Shown: positions 46,620 through 58,287, counted from the first letter of the stretch. The stretch: DNA of 64,000 nucleotides from Benincasa hispida (GCF_009727055.1 NC_052349.1:94341340-94405339); one strand, 5' to 3'. Notes: generated by a model from the sequence alone, not told the origin. Made by a program: numbers and translations.

Positions 46620-48110
46620 ATGAGTACTGGTACCGAACCAGAATTCGTAGTTGACCCAAAGATTGAGCGTATCTTTTGCGCACGGGCACGTCAGAATCGA
46701 GCAAGGCAAAAGAAAGCAACTGATATGGTAGATAATATGGACAACGCAGCTTCCGCAGGAAATCAAGGGGTGGTACGGCCAGCGTAGGACCTAGTCTTCC
46801 TTGTCGCTAATCGTAACATTCCAATGAAGAACTACGCGGTGCCCAACCTATACGATTTTTCTCCTAGGATTTCGAGGCCTATAGTAGAGGAGAACGCAAG
46901 GTTCGAAATAAAATCAGTCATGCTCCAAATGATCCAGAACGCAGGGCAATTTGGGGGTCTGCAAGGTGAAGACCCACATGCCCACCTGACCAGTTTTGTC
47001 GAAATGTGCGGCAACTTCTCATTACCTGGCGTTACCCCTGAGGGTATTAGACTGTATTTATTCCCTTACACCTTGAGGGATGAAGCCAAGAGGTGGGCTC
47101 ACTCACTGGAGTCGAATGAGATTACATCATGGGATCAGCTGATTGAGCGATTCATGAAGAAATTCTTCCTGTTGGCCGTCAACGCAAGGCAACAGAAGGA
47201 TGTGCTAAACTTTGAATAAATGGACAATGAAACCCTGAGCACCGCCTGGGTGCGATTTCGAATATTAGTGAAGAACTGCCCGCATATCGGGATACCCGAT
47301 TGCGTTTTGATGGAGACATTTTACAATGGCCTGAACAGATTGACACAGGCTGTTGCTGACACCTCTGCGGCAAGAGGTTTTATGGACAAGATGTATACCA
47401 AGGCCAAAGTCATCCTTGACCGCATATCATGGAACATGGATGACTGGATTATTGATGGTTATGGAGGTAGAGGCTCTGAGAAAAGAAAGAATGAATCTTC
47501 CATTGTCCTTGTAGAGACAATGACGACACTGACCGCTCAGATGGCCGCAGTGACCTCAATACTCCAATCGATGGAAATCAATCAAGGAGCCATCCCCCAA
47601 CAATCAGTGCAACCCGTTGCGCCAGCTCAAGTGGCAGCAATAAGTTGCGTTAATTGTGGAGAGGCTCATATAGTAGAAATGTGCCCATCGAATATCCAAC
47701 AAGTATGCGCCATTCAAGACAACCCCTTCAGCAATACCTACAATCTGGGTTGGAGGAACCATCCTAACTTCGGTTGGGGAGGGAATCCTAACCAAGGGGG
47801 GCCAAGCAACCATCAAAGTGGCAGTCAAGGGAATCCCCCTCATTTTCACCATAACTCGAATCAAGGGCAACCAAGGCAATCGCATAATCAGCAACCATAG
47901 TCTTCAAACACCTCTAGAAGCTCATTGGAGACCTTGCTAAAACAGTATATGGACAAAAATGACACAGTGATGTAAGTGCAGGCGTCTTCAATTTGAAAGC
48001 TAGAGATTCAAGTGGGCCAGCTGGCATCTGAGCTTAGAAACAGAACACTTGGTACGTTGCCCAGCAACTTCGAAGCCCCAAGATCTCATGGAAAGGAGCA
48101 ATGTCCCTAG
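46620..48110 (+). pseudogene. Gypsy (Athila-like) gag, element B
   Basis: A 496-codon frame with no frameshift, interrupted by five nonsense codons at 46785, 47217, 47898, 47973 and 47994. The gag core is RNIPMKNYAVPNLYDFSPRI, ARFEIKSVMLQMIQNAGQFG, EDPHAHLTSFVEMCGNFSLP, RLYLFPYTLRDEAKRWAHSL, ITSWDQLIERFMKKFF and CPHIGIPDCVLMETFYNGL. It is followed by a CX2CX3HX4C zinc knuckle (CVNCGEAHIVEMC), the Athila-like NPFSNTYNLGWRNHPNFGWG, an Asn/Gln/Gly-rich tail and EIQVGQLASELRNRTLGTLPSN at the end. At 47217 the C copy has CAA where B has TAA. No protease or RT follows. The intact frame suggests that it decayed mainly by point mutation and not long ago. Confidence 0.9.
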
Positions 48111-49014
48111 GACATTGGGCAGGCAAGCTGGACCACTTGCAGAGGTGTGGATTGCACTCATTCAAAGAAAGTCATCTTTTGGTCCATATTTGAAATCTAT
48201 GTTTAAATGCTTTCTTTAATTTTTGTCTTTATGAATTTCTGAACTTTGTCTTTACTGCTTCATTTAATTTGTTTCATAACTTTGTGAATTTATTCATCAT
48301 TTACTGTCCTTGCATTTATTTTTGTACTGTTTTTAATTCCTTTCACTTTTTCGTCATTAATGCATTATTCTTTAATTGGTGAATGATTGAATAATGAGAA
48401 GAAAATTGATTACCGCAAGTCATAGCCACTTGCGTTGATGAAAAAATATAATAAAATAAATAATAATAAAATAATCAACATCCAGTATGCATGGCGATAA
48501 TGGACGCATCTTGAACCAATAAGATATGCTTTGCATTCATCCAACTCAAATGCCTTGAGCTGAGGGGTGTGTTGCGCACGTGTGTGTCCTTTGCCCGTCC
48601 TTAGAAAAATGCACTATGTTGAGGTAGTGTTGCGCTGGTAGCAATACCGTGCGCCCGATCCTCCAGAAATGTGTTTAGTTAAGGGGTGTGTTGCGGGGAT
48701 GCATGCGTTGCTGTCTCTTATACACATCTAGATGTGTATAAGAGACAGCCAGAAATGTGTTTAGTTAAGGGGTGTGTTGCGGGGAGGCATGTGTTATTGC
48801 TTGTCCTCCGCAAAGATGCATTTACGTTGGTGAACACATTGCGTTAATTTTTTCCTTGCATCCATTTGCAAAATTGAGAAGTCCAATCGTTCCATATTCC
48901 AAAGAAATGATGATTCTGCAGACGAAAGGACGTTTACTCTGAAACCTCATAAATGAGGGGAGTTCAAACGGCGGGCCTTTTGAGTGTCTCGAGGCCTGCC
49001 ACTACAAAAATAGC
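48111..49014 (+). other. Spacer between gag and accessory ORF, element B
   Basis: AT-rich first half, then 'gaggggtgtgttgcg' and 'ccgtgcgcccgatcctcc' phrases shared with C (60360-60480) and D. No ORF. A library adapter sits at 48711-48748 with a 48-bp near-exact repeat on each side. Confidence 0.75.
48711..48748. other. Nextera-type junction adapter (artefact)
   Basis: Third copy of the 38-bp mosaic-end palindrome. 'ccagaaatgtgtttagttaaggggtgtgttgcgggga' occurs directly before and directly after it, so the adapter created a false tandem duplication here. The C copy has a single version at the same place. Confidence 0.97.
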
Positions 49015-49098
49015 GTTGGGCCCACTAAGGCCCAACCTATAAAAAGGACTTCCCCGTCTGTGAGCACACTTTGCCTCATTTGCAATATGAAACCCTAG
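49015..49098 (+). promoter_or_regulatory. Internal promoter-like block, element B
   Basis: GTTGGGCC-CACTAA-GGCCCAAC (49015-49036), CCTATAAAAAGG (49036-49047) and AAACCCTAG (49090-49098), 72 bp before the accessory ATG at 49170. Order and spacing match C and D. Confidence 0.65.
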
Positions 49099-51485
49099 CG
49101 CCCCTGCATACCGAGTTTCTTCTTCCCTGAAACCCTAACATTTTCCAGCTTTCTTTCACCTCAGCATCCATGGTCGACCAAACTTCCCAACCTTCTGCTT
49201 CACCCTCAACACCTTTAACTGACCAACTTTCCATGCGAGAGGCAGCATTCCTTACTGCTATTCGCCGTCTTGCTGCTTAGCCTTACACTGTTCCGAGAAT
49301 CGCTGGAAAACCTCGGCGAAACCCTTTAACAGTCAGACCACTTCAATTCAAAAAGGGGCAAAGTACTGAAAGCACCCACTCCCAACTCTAGCAGTCTCCA
49401 CTGAAAGCAAAAAGAAGAGACGAGATGACAATGAGGTATTCGGAAACATTCTGAGTAACTTGGAGGAAGGAGGAGGACTGCTCGAGGCAGGGGTGGTAAA
49501 CCAACCACTAACTATGAAGGAGGTGACGGTGGTAGTGACTGAGGAAGTGGCAGTGACAGAGGAAGCGGCAGTGGTAGAGGAGGTGGTGGAAGAAGAGACA
49601 AGGAGAAGCACTCTGGCCATAAGGGATCTTGAGGAAACTACGCAAGTAGAATCCTATGACGAACCCATTAGAGTTGCATTAGAGGAAGTCGCGGCAGAGA
49701 AGTAATCAGAGGTGGGAGAGGAGAAAAAGAAGAAAAAGCAGAGCAAGGGAAAGAAGGTTAGAGAAGGTGAGCCATCCCATCATCGCAAAGAGAAGAAGAA
49801 TGAAGAAAAGAAGGAGGATGAAGAAGATGAGGAGGCCAAGCTAAGGAAGAAGAAAGAAAAGGAAGAAAGGAAAGAGCGCAAGCGTGAGGAAAAGTGCCTG
49901 AAGAAGGAAGAAAAAAAAGAAGAAGAGGGTTGTAAGCCCAGAAATGGATGGAAAATCCACCTCCGTGAGGGAGGACAAAGGGGAACTAGCGCAACTTAGG
50001 GAGTCGGCGCAACCTGAAACAACGCAATTGGTTGCGGCCGATAAAGGCGAAGAAAGAGAAGATACCCCTCTAATGCGGCGTCGCAAGGAGAATGCGTCGC
50101 AAGGGTCTACCGTTGACCCTTCAATTTTGATCAACGCATTAGAAGAAGAGGAAATGAGGAGAAAGGAAGAGGAAGAAAAGAAGGAAAAATGGCATGAACA
50201 TAACTCATCATAGCAGAAGGCGATAAAAGAAGAAGACTGCATGATGAGAAAGTGCGCCACAATAACGAGATCGCGAGACTTGAAGAAATAAGGCAGCTCG
50301 AAGAGAAACAACGCCTTTTGTTGGACTCTGAGCAGTTTGTAGAAGAGTTTGAAAGAGAAGTGAGAGAAGAGGAAGAAGAAGAAAAGAAAAAGAAGGCAGA
50401 AGAAGAAAGGAGGATGAGAAAAGAGAAGGAGGAAGCGCGAAGCCAACAGGCAGCGCTTAAGTAAGAAGAAAGGTAAGGAACTTACCGAACGAGAGAAGAA
50501 GGAACAACACAAGGAACGGGAAAGAAAACAACGGCAACAATCCCGCCTTGTGTTAACTAAGAGAAAGGGTAAAGCAGTCGCAGAGAGCAGCAAGCCCGCG
50601 TTGGCAAAGGTGCGTCCATCGAAAAAGAAGGAGAATGACGACTTGTTGATGGAAATGGGCTTTTTCCCTGCGCCAACGCCACTACCAGATCTGATCACGA
50701 GCATGATCATGGAACATGGTTGGGACACATTTTGCCAGTGCCCAGCCATTGTTGTCCTAGAGGTAGTGTGTGACTTCTACCATGGACGACTACATGGCAC
50801 CAAGGATGTGGTGACCATAAAAGGGCAAATGGTGTCTTTCAGCACAAGGGACATCAATGAATTATACCAAATGAAGGATAACCCGAATGCACTGGGCAAC
50901 AAAATCATTGATGATCCCACAGAAGAGCAAATGGAAGATGTGCTACAAGTATTAATGCAACTGGGCACTAAGTGGTCGATTTCTTTAAAAGGCATCAAGA
51001 CCCTGGTGTCCAAGACTCTGCTTCAGGAGGCACGACTTTAGGTTTTATTTGGTTAAACAGCGGTTGATCCCAACTTCCCATGACGAAACAATTTCAAAGG
51101 ATCGAGTTATGGCCGCATATTGCATTGCACGCGACATTCCAATCGATGTAGGCTGATTGATCGCAAGTCAAATTCGAGGCTTTGTGGGGCACATAAGAGG
51201 GCAATACTTCTTTCCATGGACAGTTTTAAGTCTATGCCTATCATTGGGTGTAGGCATTGATGAAGAGCCAATGGCAGAAGTTCACGGCCTAATAGTAAAA
51301 CCCTAACACCAAAACTAAAGTTAAATAAAGTAGGAAAAATACCAAGTAGGAAGAAACCACTCCAATTTCCCAAGGAAGAATAACCAATGGACCAAACACT
51401 TAAGAAAGGCTTAGGGTATGGTGAACGCAAGAAGGAATAAGGGATGAAAGCAAGAAAGCTTGAGAAAAATTGTCTAAGGGTTGCA

Positions 51486-51740
51486 TATCACTAAGCAAAT
51501 GCATGTAGGAGCCATAAGGGCAAAATAAGCTAGCATGCGTCGAGGCCAAGCGCGCAAGCCGTGCGCCAAGCGCATAGGCTATGCATCGAGGCCCAACACA
51601 AAATAAGCTAGCATATCACTAAGCAAATGCATGTAGGAGCCATAAGGGCAAAGTAAGCTAGCATGCGTCGAGGCCAAGCGCGCAAGCCATGTGCCAAGCG
51701 CATAGGCTATGCGTCGAGGCCCAACGCACAGGCCATGCAG
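51486..51740. repeat. 128-bp tandem duplication in solo LTR I
   Basis: 'tatcactaagcaaatgcatgtaggagccataagggcaaa' and the following 'gcatgcgtcgaggccaagcgcgcaagcc' block occur twice, starting at 51486 and 51614, with few differences. Confidence 0.85.
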
Positions 51741-53212
51741 TAGGGACGGGTGCAGGCCATACGGTAGGACACGCATAGCCATGCGGCAGGGACGCACGCA
51801 GGCCGTGCGTCAAGCGCGCGCCTATGCGTATGAGGGAGAACGCGCACCTATGTGCCTATGCGACCAAGAGTGCACGCCTATGTGTCGACAGGGGATGCAC
51901 AACCTACGCGTTGATGAGCGTCGATCCATGTGTCGAGCAAGCGAGCCACCCTATGTGCTGCCAAGTGACCATGCGTCGATGTACTAGTCCAAACCCACGC
52001 CCATGCGGTTGAGAGGGCCTATTCAGCCAAACCTACCATGCGACCAACCGTGCAAACGCACCATGCATTGATGGTCCAGCACATGCGTTCACTAGGTCAG
52101 GCAAGCCTATGCGTTGGTGGAGATCACTTCATGCATTGGCCAAGGAGGAATTGATGGGAAATTTTAAGAGAGAAAGCCAAGAATTTCGAATAAAAGACTT
52201 AAACATTTGGGTAGAAAAGTATGTGAAGTATTTAAAAAAGTGATGTGGCAAAAGGAGAATCACATAAAAACTAAGTAGGAGGTGGCTAAGGGAGATTTCA
52301 TGCCACTTAAGCAAGCATGTGGTGGGTGAAGGTGATTTCATACAGCTAAGGGGCTTTTGGCTGGCAAGCTAAGGAGGAAACAACACAAGGATAGCCTAGG
52401 GGTAGACTTAGTAGACTTCATGTTGGCAGCCTTAGAGTTAGACAAATAGTAGATGTGTTGTCAACTTGGGGTGAATTTGAGATGGCTATAAATAGGGAAC
52501 TTGGGCAAGGGAATTCATTCATACCAGCCTCAAAGTCGTAAATTAAGAGCATTTTAGGGAGCAAAATTAAGTTATTAGGCGAAATTGAGAGAAAAAGGGG
52601 TTGCGTTGGTGAGTAAGGGCAGCTGGACGCCCAGCCTTCCACACACGCAGCACTGTGTCCATCGCCCATTCCGTGCGTCAGCCCACAGCACAACGCACAT
52701 CGCCCAGCCCCAACGCAGCACCAGCACGCAGACGTATCCCCAGCACACACCCAGCGCACATGACCAATGCGCAATCGCACGTTTGTGCGACGCCCTACGC
52801 CCATTGTGCCACTGCCCAATGCCAGCTGCCTATTCTTAGGCCAAAATAACCTCTAAAGGACCAACCTTGATATTTTGGCAATTTCTAAGTGGGATAAGCT
52901 GGTATTTTCGATAAATGGTGATATTCTAGCTAAAGTTTAACATTTTGACTTACATAGCAAGTATTAACTAAGGAATTTCCATGTATATGGAGAAATTCAC
53001 AGGGGAGTAGTCAAAAGGGTGATTTTAGTGGAACACGTGCAGACGGTGAATGTTTATGTAGCTTTATGCTTTGATATGTGAATAAATGCATATGTAAGTA
53101 CAAAATACATGCTTTTGATGATATGATAACTACCATGATATTGTTTCTGAAATGACTATGTAAACTGAGATTATACCCTGATTACATAGTTAGCATGCTT
53201 AACAAAAGGTGC

Positions 53213-53343
53213 CTGGCGGGAAAATATAGTCGGCCTCGGTCGGCGGGAAATAATAGTCAGTGACGACCGACGAAAAATATAGTCAAGTACCTAAGCATGA
53301 CTAGTGGGATAAAGAAATAGTCGGTGTGCACATTGGCGGGAAG
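53213..53343 (+). promoter_or_regulatory. Cluster of E2F-like sites in solo LTR I
   Basis: CTGGCGGGAAAA at 53213, TCGGCGGGAAA at 53240 and ATTGGCGGGAAG at 53332, with a decayed CCGACGAAAAA at 53267. Each is followed by an 'atatagtc' or similar phrase, so the sites lie in a short degenerate tandem repeat. It corresponds to the cluster at 9396-9499. Confidence 0.5.
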
Positions 53344-54673
53344 TGGGTCGTAGGAGGTTTCCATAGGTGATGTGATGACTGATAATGATATATGCATGCC
53401 ACGTATAGCATTGGACTAAAGGTTATTGATTGCATGAATATATCCATAATCATGCATAAGTTATACTGAGATTATTATCATGTGATTGATTTCCCAGAAA
53501 TGATGATTTGCAAAGTGATTTCTGTCTTAAAAGAACCATTCACTGAGCTTAGTAGCTCACACTCTTCAAAATGTTTTCTTATATCCTCCCCCCCCAGGTA
53601 GCAATACGGAGCATTCAAAGAGGAGTCCACTACCCACCACCACCTCAGGATTTGGTAAACTCTCAGGACATGGCTCAGATCATGTAACAAAGAATAGAGA
53701 AAAAATTAACTATATGTATAGATGGATAGGTGGAATACTATAAACTTATTAAAGTCTGTAAGAAATATGGGGGAATATTGAATATGAGTGTTGTCTTGAG
53801 ATACTACAGGTTACCCTCATACTCCCTTCCCGGTCTTGGGGATTAAGGCTTGGGAGGGCCTGTGACACTAATAAACGTCAAGATTTTGAGGTTGCTTCTC
53901 AAAGATTCCCCACACTGCCCTAAACTCCCTTTGAAAAGGCCTAGCATTGATTTAAATGCGCTGCAAGAGCCCAAGCCAAAAAGACAGTGCAGAGATGATA
54001 AGGGAAAGGAGAAAATCCAAGAAGAAACAACGTAAGATCCAGAACCTTTGGATCTTTGCCCTTAATAATTCACTCTCCAAGCCCACCCGCACAACCTTCT
54101 TCTTCTTCCCTTCCTGAGCACTTTACTAACCTTCTCCTTGCCCCAAATTCTCCAACCACATATCTAGCAGCCCCATCCTCACCTTTAGCATCATCACCAC
54201 AACATTCCCTTCCACCGCCGTATATTGATGACCCACACGATTTGGGTGAAGGCATCTTTGCCCAACCCCAAAACATTACTGGCGAGACACTACAGGCACC
54301 ACCGATTGTCGCCACCTTGGCTGCTGAGTTAGCAGAAATGCGGTGCCTCTTCTCCTAACAACAACAACTCTTCACTCAGCAACAAGCCTTCTTCAACCAG
54401 AAATTTGATGTGGTAATGGAGCAAATCGACGATATACAGCGTAGTGCTGCTACGTCAAGGGAGGCGTTGATTAATATTCAACACAACATTTATACAATCC
54501 ATCGCCACCAAAGACAGCTCGCGGAGTGCAACCATGAGTACTTTAATTTTCTAATAGCATATCTTCATGGTCCCATGGTGCCTCCGTATCTCAGGCAGCG
54601 TCTGATGTTTGAAGAGACTCCACCCATACCGCATCAGAACCCTCCTCCAGACCCTTCTGCTCCTCAACAATAA

Positions 54674-55815
54674 TCTTTACATTTTTATACGACCATTCTA
54701 TATTTTTATTCAATTCATTATTTTTCTAAGTTAACGAAATTCTTTGATTCTTTGTACAGGCAACAATTTTTGTATTGCGTTAAGTTTTAATTATTTGTAT
54801 ACTTAGTTAATTTTTCAATACGACTAAGTAGCAATTCTCTTTTTTTGCCTGTGCCTTCATCCTATGTCAATATTTGCAATATTCTTAATCTTTCCTTTTG
54901 TGTTATTCATTGCGCTACCATGATGTATAATATGTTTACACTTAGAAACATTTCCTATACTTCGTAAATTCTAACTAACACTTAGTTAATTCGTAGCTTA
55001 GCAATACTTTACCTTTTGCCCTTCAAAATTCTGCTCAAACCTTCTCTTTGAAATTTATCTATGTTTTTGTCTATTCTGTCCAAACAACGCAATGAGGACC
55101 TTGCGCATCTCTAAATTTGTGGGTGGGGAAGGTCTGAGCATATGAGATTAAGAGTATGCGGTCATTAAGAAAAATGCGTTCAAATTTCAAAAAAAAATCA
55201 ATAAATGTTCATACAGACTCTAATGTCAACGAAAGAGAAACCTCAAAAACATTCCCAACCTGATAAGAGTTAGTTGTGAAAGGTACCTGCTCATAGTTGG
55301 ATGTTCGCATGACACCCGTGGGAGTAAGCCAAAACGAAGGTGGGTTTCCAAGAACAACACAATATGAAAAGAGAAAAATGCAAAAGAAAAATAAAAGAAG
55401 CAAGAGACAACTCCTCTGAAATTCATGAGTTAAAGTTGAAATTGGCACACAACCGAAGTTGGATGTTTGCATGACACCCATGGGAACAAGCCTAAACGAA
55501 GAGTATAACCATGATCAACAGTCTCAAATAAATGATGCAAAGTTTGACCATTACATACCTGCGCATTAAGTTGTTTTGATAAAGAAGAGGTAAACATTCT
55601 TTTTGAAACTAGAAAAGCATTTTTGAGCAGAAATTTGTAGTATAGAACAATAAAGTAGGGCTTTGATACGACTTAGCAATGATAGAAGAAAATTGTGTTG
55701 TCAAGTAATGTGCCTAAGTGGAGCATTCAGAGCAACCAATCGACGCAAAAATTTAGGATAGGAATTGAGCTTTATTGCCTTAGTAGAAGATATGCTTGAG
55801 GAAAAACATATATCT
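54674..55815 (+). other. 3' non-coding region of element B with a duplicated motif
   Basis: No ORF is supported. 'gttggatgtt(c/t)gcatgacaccc(g/a)tggga..aagcc(a/t)aaacgaag' occurs at 55295-55340 and 55457-55500, 162 bp apart. The same pair is in element A. Confidence 0.75.
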
Positions 55816-55828
55816 AAATTTGGGGGTG
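55816..55828 (+). other. Polypurine tract of element B
   Basis: AAATTTGGGGGTG directly before the LTR start TGATAACTTG at 55829, the standard position for the plus-strand primer. Confidence 0.8.
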
Positions 55829-57745
55829 TGATAACTTGTAGAAATACAAGTTATTTATATTGCTTTATTTAGATATTGCGGCCAACAGAGAGTAAAGTTG
55901 CGTCAATTGTATGGAAATTAGCTAAGAAATACAATAATTATAAATTGTCGTCAATACACCCACTAACACCATTGCGATGGTAGAAAAGAATATTTCAAGT
56001 CTGTTTTGCAGGATATCCAGTCACTGTATGCGTTCATGGCTCAAGAGAAAAAGATCAACGCATCTACGTCGCAATGCGCCCATCATTTAGGAATGAATAG
56101 ACGATAAATGCAAAGATGGCTCATGCAACAATCGATCCGGAGCTGAACTTAAACCGCATGCGGTAATAAAAAGAACACAGCATGCGAGCACACGATCGAA
56201 AGATGCAAATGAGCAACGCAATCACGGAGGATTTTGACATGTTACAACTAACCATTGTGCATTTCCGACGGATTGATTGCATAAAAAAAGGAATATTTAT
56301 TCCACCATTCTCGAAATTTCCATAACAATAAAGTGGGGACCACAAGGCAGAGAGTTAGAGCATTCATCTATAAATACCCTCAGAGAATTCACTGAAGGAT
56401 ATACTTGATACGAGGGATAATTGATATGAGGCTATTGAGGGAGAGGCTGATTTGAGTGTTGATCGGAGAAGATCGAGGAAGAAAAGAGACAAGGCCGAGA
56501 GGTGAGTCTCAGGGCGAATCATTTCAAATCCCCGCCGTGAAGCTCTATACCTAGATCAACTCTATCGGTTGAGCAAGCCTGAGAGGGAAGCTCATCCTTC
56601 CATTCATTCCATCTACACCGACAAGCAATCTTTCCATCCAAATCGGTGTCAAGACATTGGCACTCTTCTGTATCTATTTCTAACTCTTATTCATCAATTA
56701 TATTTGATCTTCTTAGTCTAAATCATTCACAACCATGTATCAGACGCTTGATTTTATAATTAATTGTCATGATCATTTTCATTTCCACATTTATGTCTAT
56801 TTTCGTTCCTCCATTAATCGCTTTCTCCACGATGTTTTCTTAATCCCTTGGTAATTAATATGAATTAAACAAGTAACTTAATCTGTGCTAAAGAAATAAA
56901 GATGTTTAGCTAAAGCATGCTAGACGACATTTTCACCTGTGAGTGTAGAAGTGAAGATGCCATTCTGACCTATCGAGAGAAGGTTAGAAGAATGCGTTAA
57001 CTAAAGCAAGAAGTACTTCCAGAGATGGAAGTAACCTTGCGTTCACTACGTTTGTCTCTGTTTCACCACAGAGATGTGGGAAACGCGGCCGATCACCGAG
57101 AGGTGTACGCCAAGGGAAAGTGGAACCGTACTTATATCTTTAACGCAATTGAGAAACTTGCGCTGTTTATATTAATTATCCTTTCTCGTTTTGTTTCGCA
57201 CATAAGCCTTGCCACCGCATAACACGATCTTTATATAATCCTCACGTCAGTCTCAACCTTGGTATCTTGTATCATGTAACCTGTATCTTGTATCATCATA
57301 GCTTAGGTTTATTTTATCGCACTTTACTTTTATCGCATTTTTATCGCTTTTCTTTACTTTACTGCACAATTTATTTTATCGCATGTACAAACCCTTACTT
57401 TTATTAAATTGCAAAAACCCTGGTCGCATATATCACAATCATAACTCAATTAACCTAAAACAATCCCTATGTTTGACCTTGGATCACTTCGAGAAACTTG
57501 CGGTGGAATTATACTTGGTTCCAACGCAAGGAAACTTGTGACAATGCACAACATACTACAAGAACACTCATTAATAACGCATACATCTAGAAGTAGTATC
57601 GTATATCATCGCAATCATCCATGCATTGTATGACATAAGAAGATAAATTATATTCCTTCATATTCATATATGTCAACAAGTTTATGGTGCCGTTGCCGGG
57701 GAACTGGTAACGAGAACATGGACTTGTAGCTTAGATTAAAATTAT
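55829..57745 (+). mobile_element. Shared LTR: 3' LTR of B and 5' LTR of C
   Basis: TGATAACTTGTAGAAATACAAG...ATTATGTCATAA. It has the terminal hairpin, ACCGCATGCGGT at 56153-56164, a TATA box at 56368-56377, and PBS-like site 1 (TGGTGCCGTTGCCGGGG) at 57685-57701. It is closely similar to the 5' LTR of B. An LTR-internal-LTR-internal order arises from unequal recombination between elements. Confidence 0.85.
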
Positions 57746-58268
57746 GTCATAACAGCCACCGCATAACACAACCCTTTGTATAATCTTCACAGTCAGTCTC
57801 AAACTCAGTTTCATGTATCAGTATCCTGTATCTTGTATCATATTAGCTTAGGTTTACTTTTATCGCACTTTATTTTATTATCGCAACTTTACTTTACCGC
57901 ACAATTTTACTTTACTGCAACTTTAAATACCTATATAAACCAATCTTTTATTAATTGAAAAACCCTCGGCTGCATATATCACGAACTTAATGCATTAACT
58001 ACGCAATCCCTGTGTTCGACCTCGGATCACTCCGAGAAACTTGGGTGGAATTATAATCGGTTTCAACGCAAGGAAACTTGTGACAATGCATAGCATACTA
58101 CAAGCATTCCATTAATAACGCATACATCTAGAAGTAATATCGCATAAAGTGTGCATGAGCAACAACACAACATAAGATTACATTTTACGTTACAAGTTTA
58201 TGGCAACATGAGCTTGTAGCACATCATCATGCATGCACATTACATTCATAAAATATGTGTACCAAGTT
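57746..58268 (+). mobile_element. Extra 3' LTR fragment before element C
   Basis: After the end of the shared LTR the sequence jumps back into an LTR at 'gccaccgcataacac' and runs again through 'gtgttcgacctcggatcac' (58011-58029) to 'ttacaagtttatggcaacatgagc' and the PBS. It is about the last 500 bp of an LTR, more diverged than the shared one. Confidence 0.75.
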
Positions 58269-58270
58269 TA

Positions 58271-58287
58271 TGGCGCCGTTATTAGGG
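58271..58287 (+). promoter_or_regulatory. Primer-binding site (tRNA-Asp), element C
   Basis: TGGCGCCGTTATTAGGG. The first ten bases match the tRNA-Asp complement exactly; the last seven are altered. Confidence 0.65.

Larger units (their letters stand above)
51289..53873 (+). mobile_element. Solo LTR I with target-site duplication
   Basis: The LTR lies at 51295-53867 (2573 bp), GTAAAACCCTAACACC...GGGCCTGTGACA, flanked by CTAATA at 51289-51294 and 53868-53873. Removing it restores the accessory frame, as comparison with C shows ('ttcacggcc|atgtcaagattttgag' at 62900). It has a TATA box at 52487-52496, E2F-like sites at 53213-53343 and a C-run before 'aggtagcaa'. The left end does not show the usual TG. 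Confidence 0.85.
49170..54673 (+). pseudogene. Accessory ORF of element B, split by solo LTR I
   Basis: The start ATG at 49170 is MVDQTSQPSASPSTPLTDQ and the stop at 54671-54673. Without the solo LTR and its duplication the frame is about 975 codons. In order: a Ser/Pro-rich N-terminus with LSMREAAFLTAIRRL; an acidic Val/Glu stretch; a long Lys/Glu region likely to form coiled coil (49700-50460); the conserved globular domain at about 50640-51288 (GWDTFCQCPAIVVLEVVCDFY, KGIKTLVSKTLLQEA, RLIPTSHDETISKDRVMAAY, FFPWTVLSLCLSLGVGIDEE), similar to plant 'putative plant transposon protein'; after the insertion, a Pro/Ser linker with a PHDLGEG motif; and a C-terminal helical region (IDDIQRSAATSREALINIQ, RHQRQLAECNHEYFNFLIAY). 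In-frame stops occur (for example after RRLAA and AAEK). Function not established. Confidence 0.8.

Noticed and set aside
49841..50749. 302-codon minus-strand ORF rich in Phe, Ser and Leu (and similar ones at 61273-62375)
   Set aside because: It is the antisense shadow of the Lys/Glu-rich accessory ORF (GAA/AAG codons read as TTC/CTT).
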